From an uncultured Collinsella sp. (GTDB lineage Bacteria > Actinomycetota > Coriobacteriia > Coriobacteriales > Coriobacteriaceae): a stretch of 64,000 nt of DNA. The position numbers and the translations under genes were made by a program. This document shows, piece by piece, positions 1 to 8,529 of the stretch (positions are counted from its first letter, which is position 1; the number at the start of each line of letters is the position of its first letter). Below the pieces are notes generated by a model. It saw only the letters and a list, made by a program, of their open reading frames with translations, searched no databases and was not told the DNA's origin. Where the stretch lies: NCBI GenBank assembly GCA_902493855.1, contig CABUQV010000004.1, positions 67,640 to 131,639 of the forward strand, given 5' to 3'.

Positions 1-841
1 GCTTGTCCTCGTTGTCGACCGCGGTGTTGGCGTTGCCGAGCGAAAGGCCGTGACCACCCTGGTCGAAGACGTGCATCTCGCATGCAACGCCCTCCTCGGC
101 CATGCGCTGCGCAAACGGGTAGACCTGCGCGATCGGCGCCGTCTTGTCGTCGGACACGCCCCACACAAAGGTCGGTGGCATCTGACGCGAAACATGCGTG
201 GTGGGGCAGATGTCGGCCAGATGCTCGTCAGTTGCCTCGCCGCCCGTCACCATCGACAGGTAGTCGTTGAGCAAATCGCGCCCCGTCTTGCCGCCCGTCT
301 TGGGCACACGCAAGTCAATGCGCGGATCGCGCGTCTGCATGTCACGCACATAGGCAAAGTCGAGCAATGGATAGCCCAGCACCACGGCATCGGGACGAAT
401 GTCGTCCGGACGCGCCCCGGCAAGTGCCGCGAAGGGGCCGGTCTTCCACTGTGTTGCCAGCGAGGCGCAAATCATGCCGCCAGCAGAAAAGCCCACGACG
501 CACACGCGCTTAGGATCGACATGCCACTCGTCGGCGTTGGCGCGCACCGTGGCGACCATCTTGGCAAGATCTGCCTGGGGGTGCGGAAAGCTCACGTCAC
601 CCGTAGAACTCGTGACATAGTTGAGCACAAAGGCCTGGTAGCCGCGATCCAAAAATGCAAACGCCACCGGGTCCTGCTCGTGCGGAGCGATATGCGTAAA
701 CCCGCCTCCGCCGCAGATGATCACCGCGGGGCGGCGGCCATTCGGTTTATCGGGCAGCGGCTCGGCACCCAAATACGTAAACGTCGCCGGATAATCCTCG
801 GTCGGCTCCTCGCCCCACAGCGCATGGTTCTCGACAATCAT
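1..841 (-). CDS. Alpha/beta hydrolase (esterase/lipase-like), 3' end cut by window edge
   Basis: Reading from an ATG at 841 gives at least 280 residues with no stop before the window edge. A glycine-rich oxyanion-hole segment (ICGGGGF) is followed by the nucleophile elbow GFSAGG, then an acid candidate in SDDKTAP and a histidine in GGHGLSLGN, which is the usual Ser-Asp-His order. No signal peptide is visible, so the enzyme is probably cytosolic. The oxyanion hole and elbow resemble the acetylxylan-esterase/BD-FAE group, but the substrate cannot be read from sequence. A purine-rich ribosome site (AAGGGAG) precedes the ATG. It diverges from the EIIA gene. Confidence 0.85.
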   Translation of the reverse strand, partial: MIVENHALWGEEPTEDYPATFTYLGAEPLPDKPNGRRPAVIICGGGGFTHIAPHEQDPVAFAFLDRGYQAFVLNYVTSSTGDVSFPHPQADLAKMVATVRANADEWHVDPKRVCVVGFSAGGMICASLATQWKTGPFAALAGARPDDIRPDAVVLGYPLLDFAYVRDMQTRDPRIDLRVPKTGGKTGRDLLNDYLSMVTGGEATDEHLADICPTTHVSRQMPPTFVWGVSDDKTAPIAQVYPFAQRMAEEGVACEMHVFDQGGHGLSLGNANTAVDNEDK

Positions 842-967
842 ATGTGCTCCCTTCGCGCAAATTATGCGCCCTTGTTTTTCGCCTTCAAGCGTACCCCACT
901 TGAACCCGTGGCGCAGAAACACTCCGGCAATAAGTTTCCCTTCAACTGATATATCACATAATCACAG

Positions 968-996
968 TTCAGAGGTATCGTTGAGCAGCGTAGAAT
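968..996 (+). promoter_or_regulatory. Candidate promoter for the EIIA gene
   Basis: TTCAGA and TAGAAT are separated by 17 bases, and the proposed start lies about 80 bases before the EIIA start codon. The -10 match is good and the -35 match moderate. It is the only well-spaced pair seen in this divergent gap. Confidence 0.45.
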
Positions 997-1027
997 AGGG
1001 GCGTTGACCAAGCCGCGAAACACATGT

Positions 1028-1037
1028 GAAACGTTTC
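1028..1037. promoter_or_regulatory. Palindromic cre/LacI-like operator
   Basis: GAAACGTTTC is a perfect 10-base palindrome with a central CG, the typical core of LacI/CcpA-family operators. It lies about 30 bases downstream of the proposed promoter, inside the leader of the EIIA gene. The regulator is not identified in this window. Confidence 0.4.
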
Positions 1038-1084
1038 CGGCAAACCAAACGCGCGATATGCGCCTATTTAAGTTGGAGGCAACT

Positions 1085-1648
1085 ATGGGTCTGCTCGATT
1101 CGCTTAAGTCCACCTTCACCTCGACCGGCGAGGCGTCCGTTCCGCCCGCAGCAAGCTTCGCTACCCGCGAAGGCGTCATCTATGCCCCCGTCAACGGCGT
1201 GCTCGTCAACCTGAACGAGGTTCCCGACGAGACGATCGCCTCGGGCATGCTTGGCCAGGGCTATGGCATCGAGCCCATTACCGGCACCATCTATGCGCCC
1301 GCCAACGGCCGCATCGGTGCCACCACTGTCACCAACCACTCCATCGGCATGATTACCGAGGACGGCCTGCGCGTGTTCATCCATGTTGGCCTGGGCACCG
1401 TGGAAATGAACGGCAAGGGTTTTGCCCGCTTTGTCGAGATGGGCGATGTGGTCAAGGCAGGCCAGCCGCTCATCAGCTTCGACCGCGAGGCCATTAAGGC
1501 CGCTGGTCACGAGGACATCGTGACCGTCATCGTCTCCGAGCTCGATCGTCTTAAGAGCATCGACCATGTCGGCGAGTCTGGAACGCTTATCGGCGGCAAC
1601 CCGCTCGTCAAGCTTGGCGACCCGCTGCTGGTTGCCAAGACCAAGTAG
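1085..1648 (+). CDS. crr: PTS glucose-family EIIA protein
   Basis: This 187-residue cytosolic phosphocarrier accepts phosphate from HPr and passes it to EIIB domains. The EIIA-Glc fold is recognised from the run around TNHSIGMIT and VFIHVGLGTVEMNGKGF. His85 and His100 correspond to the paired active-site histidines of the family. The ATG at 1085 is chosen because TTGGAGG lies 5 bases upstream; the frame is open further upstream but without a ribosome site. It is free-standing, with no EIIB or EIIC next to it, so it probably serves EIIA-less permeases such as the EIIBC at 18.5 kb (inference). The crr symbol is by family. Confidence 0.92.
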   Translation: MGLLDSLKSTFTSTGEASVPPAASFATREGVIYAPVNGVLVNLNEVPDETIASGMLGQGYGIEPITGTIYAPANGRIGATTVTNHSIGMITEDGLRVFIHVGLGTVEMNGKGFARFVEMGDVVKAGQPLISFDREAIKAAGHEDIVTVIVSELDRLKSIDHVGESGTLIGGNPLVKLGDPLLVAKTK

Positions 1649-1685
1649 CTAGGCCCCGCGCCACACAGCCAAAAGGCACCTCGTC

Positions 1686-1720
1686 AAGCGCCCACGACCA
1701 TTAGGCCGCGGGCGCTTTTC
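1686..1720 (+). terminator. Intrinsic terminator after EIIA
   Basis: Arms AAGCGCCC and GGGCGCTT enclose a short loop and are followed by TTCGTTT. This ends the EIIA transcript before asnS. Confidence 0.7.
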
Positions 1721-1829
1721 GTTTGAAAAACCATCCCGCCAATGCCTTATCTGTATAGCCCAAATGAGCCGAGCTGCTAGAATATCGAACTGTATGGATA
1801 ACTATCATTCAACCGTTATGGGAGGATAC

Positions 1830-3233
1830 GTGAACCGCACCAAAATCGCGCAGCTCTATGCCGATGCCGAGTCGCTCGGCGGCCAGACCGTCACCGTCGC
1901 CGGCTGGGTCAAGTCCGTCCGCGACATGAAGAACTTTGGCTTTGTTACGCTCAACGACGGCAGCTGCTTCCGCGACCTGCAGGTCGTCATGAACCGCGAG
2001 GCACTCGACAACTACGACGAGATCGCCCATCAAAACGTCTCGGCCGCACTCATTTGCACCGGCACCGTCAAGCTGACCCCCGATGCGCCCCAGCCTTTCG
2101 AGCTTTCTGCCACCTCCATCGAGGTCGAGGGCGTCAGCGCCCCGGATTACCCGCTGCAGAAGAAGCGCGCAACCGTCGAGTTCCTGCGCACCCAGCAGCA
2201 CCTGCGTCCGCGCACCAACCTGTTCCGCGCCGTGTTCCGCATCCGCTCTGTCGCGGCTGCCGCCATCCACCGCTTCTTCCAGGAGCAGGGCTTTGTCTAC
2301 GTCAACACCCCCATCATCACCACGAGTGACTGCGAGGGCGCCGGCGAGATGTTCCGCGTGACCACGCTCGACCCCAAAAATCCGCCCCTCACCGAGTCCG
2401 GCGAGGTCGACTGGAGCCAGGACTTCTTTGGCAAGCATGCAAGCCTCACCGTGTCCGGCCAGCTCAATGCCGAGAACTTTGCCATGGCCTTTGGCGACGT
2501 GTACACCTTTGGCCCCACCTTCCGTGCCGAGAACTCCAACACCACGCGCCACGCCGCCGAGTTTTGGATGATCGAGCCCGAGATGGCCTTTGCCGACCTT
2601 AACGACTACATGGATAACGCCGAGGCCATGCTCAAGTACGTCCTTAAGGACGTTATGGCAACCTGCCCCGACGAGCTCAATATGCTCAACAAGTTTGTGG
2701 ACAAGGGTCTGCTCGAGCGCCTGGACCATGTCGCCAACTCCGACTTTGCCCGCGTTACCTACACCGAGGCCGTCGAGATCCTGGAGCAGGCAGTCGCTGC
2801 TGGCCACCAGTTTGATTACCCCGTCAGCTGGGGCATCGACCTGCAGACCGAGCACGAGCGCTTCCTGACCGAGGAGCACTTTAAGCGCCCGACCTTCGTG
2901 ACCGACTACCCGGCCGAGATCAAGGCGTTCTACATGCGCATGAACGAGGACGGCAAGACCGTCGCCGCCGCCGACTGCCTGGTTCCCGGTATCGGCGAGA
3001 TTATCGGCGGCTCCCAGCGCGAGGAGCGCCTGGATCTGCTCGAGGCCCGCATCAAGGACCTGGGTATGAATCCCGAGCAGTACAAGTACTACCTTGACCT
3101 GCGCCGCTACGGTTCCTGCAAGCACGCCGGCTACGGTCTGGGCTTCGAGCGCTTGGTCATGTATCTGACCGGCGTGGGCAACATCCGCGACGTCCTGCCG
3201 CACCCGCGCACCGTGGGCAACGCCGACTTCTAA
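1830..3233 (+). CDS. asnS: Asparaginyl-tRNA synthetase
   Basis: A class IIb synthetase of 467 residues, the usual bacterial AsnRS length. An N-terminal OB-fold anticodon domain (about residues 1-115) precedes the catalytic core. Motif 2 is seen as FRAENSNTTRHAAEF near residue 231 and motif 3 as GYGLGFER near residue 436. It charges tRNA-Asn with asparagine. The GTG at 1830 is preferred over an in-frame ATG at 1764 because GGAGGA sits 3-8 bases before it and the protein then starts like other AsnRS (VNRTKIAQLY). An extended -10 (TGCTAGAAT) lies at 1775-1783. Confidence 0.96.
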   Translation: MNRTKIAQLYADAESLGGQTVTVAGWVKSVRDMKNFGFVTLNDGSCFRDLQVVMNREALDNYDEIAHQNVSAALICTGTVKLTPDAPQPFELSATSIEVEGVSAPDYPLQKKRATVEFLRTQQHLRPRTNLFRAVFRIRSVAAAAIHRFFQEQGFVYVNTPIITTSDCEGAGEMFRVTTLDPKNPPLTESGEVDWSQDFFGKHASLTVSGQLNAENFAMAFGDVYTFGPTFRAENSNTTRHAAEFWMIEPEMAFADLNDYMDNAEAMLKYVLKDVMATCPDELNMLNKFVDKGLLERLDHVANSDFARVTYTEAVEILEQAVAAGHQFDYPVSWGIDLQTEHERFLTEEHFKRPTFVTDYPAEIKAFYMRMNEDGKTVAAADCLVPGIGEIIGGSQREERLDLLEARIKDLGMNPEQYKYYLDLRRYGSCKHAGYGLGFERLVMYLTGVGNIRDVLPHPRTVGNADF

Positions 3234-3280
3234 TCGTCGGACACTAGCTCGCGTCGCCACACGCCAACGCTCATCGTACA

Positions 3281-3317
3281 AGCGTCTCTCGACATCGGTC
3301 GAGAGACGCTTTTTTCA
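3281..3317 (+). terminator. Intrinsic terminator after asnS
   Basis: Perfect 13-bp arms AGCGTCTCTCGAC / GTCGAGAGACGCT with a 4-base loop are followed by a run of T. Confidence 0.92.
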
Positions 3318-3491
3318 ACAGCATCCGTCAAGCTTTTGGCAAGGTTTTGGTCAGTTGAGCAGGGCTGTTGAAAACTCGACCCGCCGTTTGCCGACGACTA
3401 CCGACCGCCCAGAGCGCCCTGCGCCCCTGAGAAAGCCCCGCGTCCTAGGCTCCATACCGTCGCCACCCAAAACGGAAAGGACGTGGGCACG

Positions 3492-4277
3492 ATGACCGAA
3501 GCCGCTGTTGAAACCTACGACACCACGACTAGAGGCGCCGCCTCGATGGCAGCCTATCGCGCCGTTCGCATCCTGCAACTATTAAGCGAAAACACCGGCG
3601 AGGACAAGGCCATGCTTTCCGATGAGCTGATCCGGCGCCTCGCCCATCCCGACGACCCCGCCCGCATGCCCATCTCGGCGGCGCGGCGCAGCATCTACAC
3701 CGCCATCTCCGCGCTTCGCCATGCCGGATACGAAATTGAGTACAAACGCGGCGTGGGCTACAAACTTCTTACCCGCCCGCTCACCGATGAAGAGATCATC
3801 CGGCTCCACGGTATGGTCATGCGCAACCGCTCCACGCCTATCGCTATCCGCAAGAGCATGGCGCAGCACTTAGTTGCCATGGCGAGTGCCGACGTTCGCG
3901 GCTACCTCGATACACCCGAACCCGTTCCGAGCGCAGGCAGCAAGGCTACCAAGGCAACACGCACGCCCATCAAGCGCATCGACACGTGCGAGCTCGTCGA
4001 GCAGGCCATCGACCACGGAACCACGGTGAGTTTTGATATTTCGAGCGTTACGACGCGTGGCGAAACCGAAGCAGCACGGATGACGCTGCGTCCCTTTGCC
4101 ATCAGGCAGCGCGATGGCATCTCGTATCTGCTGGGAACGGTCTACGACGCCCGAGGCGCCGATGACACGTTGCGTACCGTAGAGATTGGCCGAATGAGAA
4201 ACGTCACCACACGTCTCCTCGACGGCAAGAAGCTCTTCGCCGCCCTAGACGAGGACGACGCCTCCTCCGCCGCATAA
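3492..4277 (+). CDS. WYL-domain transcriptional regulator
   Basis: 261 residues. The N-terminal half (about 10-90) looks like a winged helix-turn-helix of the YafY/DeoR-like class (ARRSIYTAISALRHAGYEIEYKRGVGYKLL). The C-terminal part (about 150-255) matches the beta-rich WYL fold (RPFAIRQRDGISYLLGTVYDA then RTVEIGRMRNV). WYL proteins bind a ligand, often nucleotide or nucleic acid, and change DNA binding; the ligand and targets here are unknown. ATG 3492 is chosen because GGAAAGGA ends 10 bases upstream; an in-frame GTG at 3483 sits too close to it. It is a single gene between terminators and the ABC transporter. Confidence 0.8.
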   Translation: MTEAAVETYDTTTRGAASMAAYRAVRILQLLSENTGEDKAMLSDELIRRLAHPDDPARMPISAARRSIYTAISALRHAGYEIEYKRGVGYKLLTRPLTDEEIIRLHGMVMRNRSTPIAIRKSMAQHLVAMASADVRGYLDTPEPVPSAGSKATKATRTPIKRIDTCELVEQAIDHGTTVSFDISSVTTRGETEAARMTLRPFAIRQRDGISYLLGTVYDARGADDTLRTVEIGRMRNVTTRLLDGKKLFAALDEDDASSAA

Positions 4278-4346
4278 GACCCTCCGCCGCCCATTCGACT
4301 ACCCGCACCGCCCATCCGATTCTGTATTAAAAAACCCGCCAGGCTG

Positions 4347-4374
4347 TTGTAAAAATGGACATCAGCGCTACTAT
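4347..4374 (+). promoter_or_regulatory. Candidate promoter of the TrpXYZ-like operon
   Basis: TTGTAA and TACTAT are spaced by 16 bases. The leader to the start codon is about 57 bases and contains a small imperfect hairpin (CACTTGCACT / AGTGCAGTG, about 4380-4406). It is too short for a T-box. Confidence 0.45.
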
Positions 4375-4437
4375 AGTTCCACTTGCACTTTGTCCCAGTG
4401 CAGTGTTTCCAGCCATTTTTATACTGGGGGTAATGAT

Positions 4438-5418
4438 ATGAAGGACATCACCATCAGCCGCAGGAGCCTTCTGGTCTCCGCCGGCCTGCTCGCGCTCGCC
4501 CCGCTCGCCGGGTGCGGCGGCAACTCTGGTTCCGGCTCTGCTGCCGCCGGTTCCGACTACACCATCGGCGTTCTGCAGCTCACCGAGCACTCCGCACTCG
4601 ATGCCGCCAACGACGGCTTTGTCAAGGCCATCAAGGAGAGCGGCCTTAAGGTCAAGATCGACCAGAAGAACGCCCAGAACGACCAGTCCACGTGTAAGTC
4701 CATTGCCGACAAGTTTGTGGGCGACAACGTCAACCTGATTTATGCCATCGCCACGCCCGCCGCGCAGGCTGCCGCCGGCGCCACGGCCGATATCCCCATC
4801 GTGGGCTGCGCCATCACCGACTACGCCGCCTCCGGCCTGGTCCAGGACAACGACAAGCCCGGCACCAACGTCACGGGCGCTTCCGACCTCACCCCGGTCG
4901 CCGAGCAGCTCGAGATGATGCAGAAGGTCCTGCCCGACGTTAAAAAGGTCGGCCTGCTCTACTGCACCGCCGAGTCCAACTCCGACGTCCAGATCAAGGC
5001 CGCCAAGAAGGAGCTCGACAAGCTGGGCCTCGAGTACACCGATTTCACCGTCTCGAGCTCCAACGAGATTCAGTCCGTCGTCGAGTCTGCCGTGGGCAAG
5101 GTCGACGCGCTGTACTCCCCCACCGACAACACCATCGCCGCGGGCGCCTCGCAGGTGGGCCAGATCTGCAAGGAGAACAAGCTTCCCTTCGTGACTGGCG
5201 AGGAGGGCATGTGCATGGCCGGCGGCCTGTTCACCCTCTCCATCAATTACGAGGATCTGGGCTACGCCGCGGGCGAGATGGCCGTCAAGATTCTGAAGGG
5301 CGAGGCCAAGCCCGAGGATATGCCGATCAAGCACCTCTCGAGCAAGGACCTGGTCGTCGTCAAGAACGACGAAATGGCCGAGGCCCTGGGCATCGACCTT
5401 TCCGCTCTGGACGCGTAA
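4438..5418 (+). CDS. ABC transporter substrate-binding lipoprotein (TrpX-like)
   Basis: 326 residues. The N-terminus has basic residues (SRR), a hydrophobic stretch and the lipobox LAGC with the lipidated Cys at position 26, so the protein is anchored outside the membrane. The mature part belongs to the PF04392 ABC-substrate-binding family (TIGVLQLTEHSALDAANDGF, two Rossmann-like lobes). Members commonly bind aromatic amino acids such as tryptophan. The permease and ATPase follow. GGGGG lies 8 bases before the ATG at 4438. The ligand assignment is by family and gene order only. Confidence 0.85.
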   Translation: MKDITISRRSLLVSAGLLALAPLAGCGGNSGSGSAAAGSDYTIGVLQLTEHSALDAANDGFVKAIKESGLKVKIDQKNAQNDQSTCKSIADKFVGDNVNLIYAIATPAAQAAAGATADIPIVGCAITDYAASGLVQDNDKPGTNVTGASDLTPVAEQLEMMQKVLPDVKKVGLLYCTAESNSDVQIKAAKKELDKLGLEYTDFTVSSSNEIQSVVESAVGKVDALYSPTDNTIAAGASQVGQICKENKLPFVTGEEGMCMAGGLFTLSINYEDLGYAAGEMAVKILKGEAKPEDMPIKHLSSKDLVVVKNDEMAEALGIDLSALDA

Positions 5419-5488
5419 TGCTATACGCGGCATGCGTCTAGAGCCCGTGCTCGCGCTTTAGCTGCGTTATTCAATATCTGAGCCACAG

Positions 5489-5526
5489 GGGCGGGCGCTG
5501 TAGACCGGCGTCCGCCCTGCTTGTTT
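5489..5526 (+). terminator. Hairpin between substrate-binding protein and permease genes
   Basis: GGGCGGGCGC pairs with GCGTCCGCCC (one G-U) and is followed by TGCTTGTTT. In the middle of the operon it probably lowers permease and ATPase expression relative to the abundant binding protein. Confidence 0.6.
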
Positions 5527-5621
5527 CAGGTAAAACAAAACGTCTGTCCGCAGCTCTTCTATGCATTGTTACCGCTATTATGGTGAATCACGTGTCCACC
5601 CTATCCTAGGAGGTATGAAGC

Positions 5622-6545
5622 ATGCTCATTGCATTGCAGGGCGCCGTTTCGCAGGGCGTCCTCTGGGGCATTATGGTGCTTGGCGTGTTTATCACGTTCC
5701 GCCTGCTCGACATTCCCGATATGACCTGCGACGGCAGCTTTGCCCTCGGCGGCTGCGTCTGCGCTGTGCTCATCGTCAATAACAACGTCGACCCGCTGCT
5801 CGCCGTGCTGGCCGGTATGTGCGCCGGCGCCATCGCGGGTGCCGTCACGGGCATTTTGACCACCGTCTTCGAGATTCCCGCGATCCTCGCCGGAATCCTC
5901 ACCCAGATCAGCCTGTGGTCCATCAACCTGCGCATCATGGGCAAGTCCAATACGCCAATTCTTGCCAAGGGCACCGTGTTCTCGGCCGTCAGCAATATGA
6001 CCGGTCTGCCGCAGTCCACCGTTGCCATCATCTTGGGCATCCTGCTCGCCGTGGCTATCGTTGCCATCCTGTATTGGTTCTTTGGCACCGAGATCGGCTC
6101 GGCGCTGCGCGCCACCGGCAACAACGAGTACATGATCCGCGCTCTGGGCGTCAACACCAACTCCACCAAGATGATCGCCCTCGTGCTCTCCAACGCCCTC
6201 ATCGGCCTTTCGGGCGCGCTCATCTGCCAGAGCCAAAAGTATGCCGACATTGGTATGGGCACCGGTGCCATCGTTATCGGTCTTGCCGCCATTGTTATCG
6301 GTGAGGTGCTCGGCCGTCTGCTGCCCGGCGGCCTCACGCAGTTTAGCGTCCGTCTTGCCTCCGCCGTCTTTGGCTCCGTGGTGTACTTCCTTATCCGCGC
6401 CATCGTGCTGCAGTTGGGCATGGACGCCAACGACATGAAGCTGCTCTCCGCCGTAATTGTCGCTGTGGCCCTGTGCGTGCCCGTGGTTTGGGAGCGCTAT
6501 AAGCTCCGCAGCTCCTACACGAAGGGAGATGAGGCAGATGCTTAA
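5622..6545 (+). CDS. ABC transporter permease (TrpY-like)
   Basis: 307 residues, almost entirely hydrophobic with about eight to nine predicted membrane segments. It is of the branched-chain-amino-acid/ribose-type permease class that pairs with PF04392 binding proteins. GSALRATGNNEYMIRALGVNT is the cytoplasmic loop that contacts the ATPase. AGGAGG lies 8 bases before the ATG at 5622. It overlaps the start of the ATPase gene by 8 bases, so translation is probably coupled. Confidence 0.88.
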   Translation: MLIALQGAVSQGVLWGIMVLGVFITFRLLDIPDMTCDGSFALGGCVCAVLIVNNNVDPLLAVLAGMCAGAIAGAVTGILTTVFEIPAILAGILTQISLWSINLRIMGKSNTPILAKGTVFSAVSNMTGLPQSTVAIILGILLAVAIVAILYWFFGTEIGSALRATGNNEYMIRALGVNTNSTKMIALVLSNALIGLSGALICQSQKYADIGMGTGAIVIGLAAIVIGEVLGRLLPGGLTQFSVRLASAVFGSVVYFLIRAIVLQLGMDANDMKLLSAVIVAVALCVPVVWERYKLRSSYTKGDEADA

Positions 6546-7332
6546 GCTCTCGCACGTCAAGAAGACCTTTAACAAGGGCACCGTCACCGAGAAGCGCGCG
6601 CTCACCGGCGTCGACCTCACCCTGAATGACGGCGACTTTGTAACCGTGATCGGCGGCAACGGCGCCGGCAAGTCCACGCTGCTCAACATGATCGCCGGCG
6701 TGTACCCGCTCGATTCGGGCGTTATTGAGCTCGACGGCACCGACATCTCGCGCCTGAGCGAGTCGCAGCGCGCCAAGTACCTGGGCCGCGTGTTTCAGGA
6801 CCCCATGCGCGGTACCGCTGCCGACATGCAGATCGCCGAGAACCTGGCCCTCGCCAAGCGTCGCGGCCAGCGTCGCGGCCTTTCGTGGGGCGTCACCAAG
6901 GCCGAGAAAGATGAGTACGTTGAGCTGCTCAAGCGCCTGGACCTTGGTCTGGACACGCGTCTCAACGCCAAGGTCGGCCTGCTCTCGGGCGGCCAGCGCC
7001 AGGCACTCACCCTGCTGATGGCCACGCTCACCAAGCCGCGCCTGCTGCTGCTCGACGAGCACACCGCGGCCCTCGACCCCAAGACGGCCTCTAAGGTGCT
7101 TAACCTGACCGAGGAGATCGTCGACGAGAACCACCTGACCACGCTCATGGTCACGCACAACATGAACGACGCCATCCGTCTGGGCAACCGTCTGATCATG
7201 ATGCACGAAGGCCACGTGATCTACGACGTGGCGGGCGATGAGAAGAAGTCGCTCACCGTAGCCGACCTGCTGCAGAAGTTCGAGGAGGTCTCGGGCGGCG
7301 AGCTCGCCAACGACCGCATGCTGCTGAGCTAA
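6538..7332 (+). CDS. ABC transporter ATP-binding protein (TrpZ-like)
   Basis: 264 residues. Walker A GGNGAGKST is at residues 39-47, the signature LSGGQRQ starts at about 149, and Walker B LLLLDEHTAAL has catalytic Glu174. The switch histidine is in MVTHN. The variant DEHTAALDP is characteristic of ATPases paired with TrpX/TrpY-type components. It energises uptake by the preceding permease. The ATG at 6538 lies inside the 3' end of the permease gene; a longer frame from 6457 exists but has no ribosome site. A palindromic repeat (7331-7371) overlaps its stop codon. Confidence 0.92.
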   Translation: MLKLSHVKKTFNKGTVTEKRALTGVDLTLNDGDFVTVIGGNGAGKSTLLNMIAGVYPLDSGVIELDGTDISRLSESQRAKYLGRVFQDPMRGTAADMQIAENLALAKRRGQRRGLSWGVTKAEKDEYVELLKRLDLGLDTRLNAKVGLLSGGQRQALTLLMATLTKPRLLLLDEHTAALDPKTASKVLNLTEEIVDENHLTTLMVTHNMNDAIRLGNRLIMMHEGHVIYDVAGDEKKSLTVADLLQKFEEVSGGELANDRMLLS

Positions 7333-7371
7333 AACCTGCCAAAAAGGGACAGGTTTATTTTGGCAGGTTTT
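7331..7371 (+). repeat. GGGACAG-core hairpin, copy 1
   Basis: Perfect 14-base arms AAAACCTGCCAAAA / TTTTGGCAGGTTTT enclose a core reading AAGGGACAGGTTTA or close to it. The left arm overlaps the TAA of the ATPase gene. The core and layout match copy 6 at 46885-46923. It may also act as a terminator. Confidence 0.85.
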
Positions 7372-7386
7372 ATCTGCGCAAACGCC

Positions 7387-7426
7387 AAAACCGCCGCAAA
7401 GGGACAGACGCCCTTGCGGCGGTTTT
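7387..7426 (+). repeat. GGGACAG-core hairpin, copy 2
   Basis: Arms AAAACCGCCGCAA(A)GGG / CCCTTGCGGCGGTTTT flank GGGACAG. It lies in tandem 15 bases after copy 1, and the stem sequence is different. Confidence 0.8.
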
Positions 7427-7489
7427 CGCATATTATGTCGATAATCCAGCGTCAGCAGGAACTACTGGTTAAGGACTAAGGAAACTGCC

Positions 7490-7595
7490 ACGAGAAGCTC
7501 TCTTCCCCGTCTCGCCTTGACCGCCGCACTCCTTGCCGGCGTGCTCGCCGGCGCCCCAGCTTACGCCACCGCGGCCACCCCATCTCAAGTTATCG
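7490..7595 (+). pseudogene. Remnant of a secreted-protein gene (signal peptide only)
   Basis: The frame TRSSLPRLALTAALLAGVLA then GAPAYATAAT is a textbook signal peptide with an AYA cleavage motif. The expected start codon position reads ACG, and the frame runs straight into a terminator hairpin at 7596 and then into the mscS leader. This looks like the 5' stump of a lost exported protein. A TTG at 7517 could initiate, but no ribosome site precedes it. The whole 7333-7668 gap otherwise holds only two hairpin repeats and this terminator. Confidence 0.4.
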
Positions 7596-7625
7596 GCCCG
7601 TCCGATGTGATCGGACGGGCTTCTT
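7596..7625 (+). terminator. Terminator-like hairpin upstream of mscS
   Basis: GCCCGTCCGAT, a GTG loop and ATCGGACGGGC form an 11-bp stem followed by TTCTT. Confidence 0.6.
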
Positions 7626-7668
7626 GGTGGGTATCATGGTTGGACGATCATAAGGAGGTTTTCCCTAC

Positions 7669-8436
7669 ATGGAATTGTTTGAGCCGATTCTTCATTTCTT
7701 TGAGCAACGGTGGGTCCACAACATCATCTGGGCCGTCATCTTGGCGATAGGCACCGCCGTCGCCGCCAAGGTCGTATCCAAGACCCTGAACCATCTGCTT
7801 AACCGAGACGATAACCCGCTTCCGGCATCGAGTATCTTCATCAACATCGCGCGCGCCGTCATCTGGATGATTGGCGGCAGCTTTATCCTCGACAACTGTT
7901 TTGGCATTAATGCAAACGCCCTCGTCGCCGCTCTTGGCGTCGGCGGCATCGCCATCTCGCTCGGCTTTCAGGACACGCTATCAAACCTTATCGGCGGCAT
8001 GCAGGTGACCTTTATGGGCATCATCAAACCCGGCGACAATATCGAGGTCGGCGGCGTATCCGGCGTTGTCCAAGACATCACTTGGCGCCATACGACGATT
8101 GAGGATGCCTGTGGACAGACCATCATTGTGCCCAATTCCAACATCTCCAAGAACACGCTCGTGCATTTGATGCCCTTTGGGCGCGTGGCCGTGCCCGTTG
8201 CCGTAAAGGACACGTCTAAGTGGGCCTCCCTTGACGTGCTGGCAGACGAGCTCACGAGCGCAACCAAAACGGCCGTCTCGCCCATCTCGGGCTTTGACAA
8301 GGAGCCCTACGTACTCTTTAGCGAAATCGGCGACTTTGGCATCAAAGGAAAGATCATCTTTATCGTCAGCGACGACAGCACTACTTTCACGGCAGCCGAC
8401 GCCTGCATCCGCGCCATCGCCCCCATCATCGCCTAA
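7669..8436 (+). CDS. mscS: MscS-family small-conductance mechanosensitive channel
   Basis: 255 residues with about three membrane segments in the first 110. The pore helix is recognised as ALGVGGIAISLGFQDTLSNL, rich in Gly and Ala as in MscS TM3. It is followed by the beta domain (GDNIEVGGVSGVVQDITWRHT) and the alpha/beta C-terminal vestibule. These channels release solutes after hypo-osmotic shock. AAGGAGG lies 11-17 bases upstream of ATG 7669. The stop codon overlaps a GGGACAG-core hairpin. Confidence 0.9.
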   Translation: MELFEPILHFFEQRWVHNIIWAVILAIGTAVAAKVVSKTLNHLLNRDDNPLPASSIFINIARAVIWMIGGSFILDNCFGINANALVAALGVGGIAISLGFQDTLSNLIGGMQVTFMGIIKPGDNIEVGGVSGVVQDITWRHTTIEDACGQTIIVPNSNISKNTLVHLMPFGRVAVPVAVKDTSKWASLDVLADELTSATKTAVSPISGFDKEPYVLFSEIGDFGIKGKIIFIVSDDSTTFTAADACIRAIAPIIA

Positions 8437-8474
8437 ACCACCGCAAAGGGGACAGGCATCTTTGTAGTGGTTTT
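8435..8474 (+). repeat. GGGACAG-core hairpin, copy 3
   Basis: Imperfect arms AAACCACCGCAAAG / CTTTGTAGTGGTTT flank GGGGACAGG. The left arm overlaps the mscS stop codon. Confidence 0.78.
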
Positions 8475-8529
8475 CATTCGTGGTACCATGGTTCATATCG
8501 TTGTTTAAACGACTAAGGGAGTAGACACC

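Noticed and set aside
4375..4437. T-box or tryptophan-responsive leader before the TrpXYZ-like operon
   Set aside because: The leader is only about 57 bases and lacks T-box landmarks.
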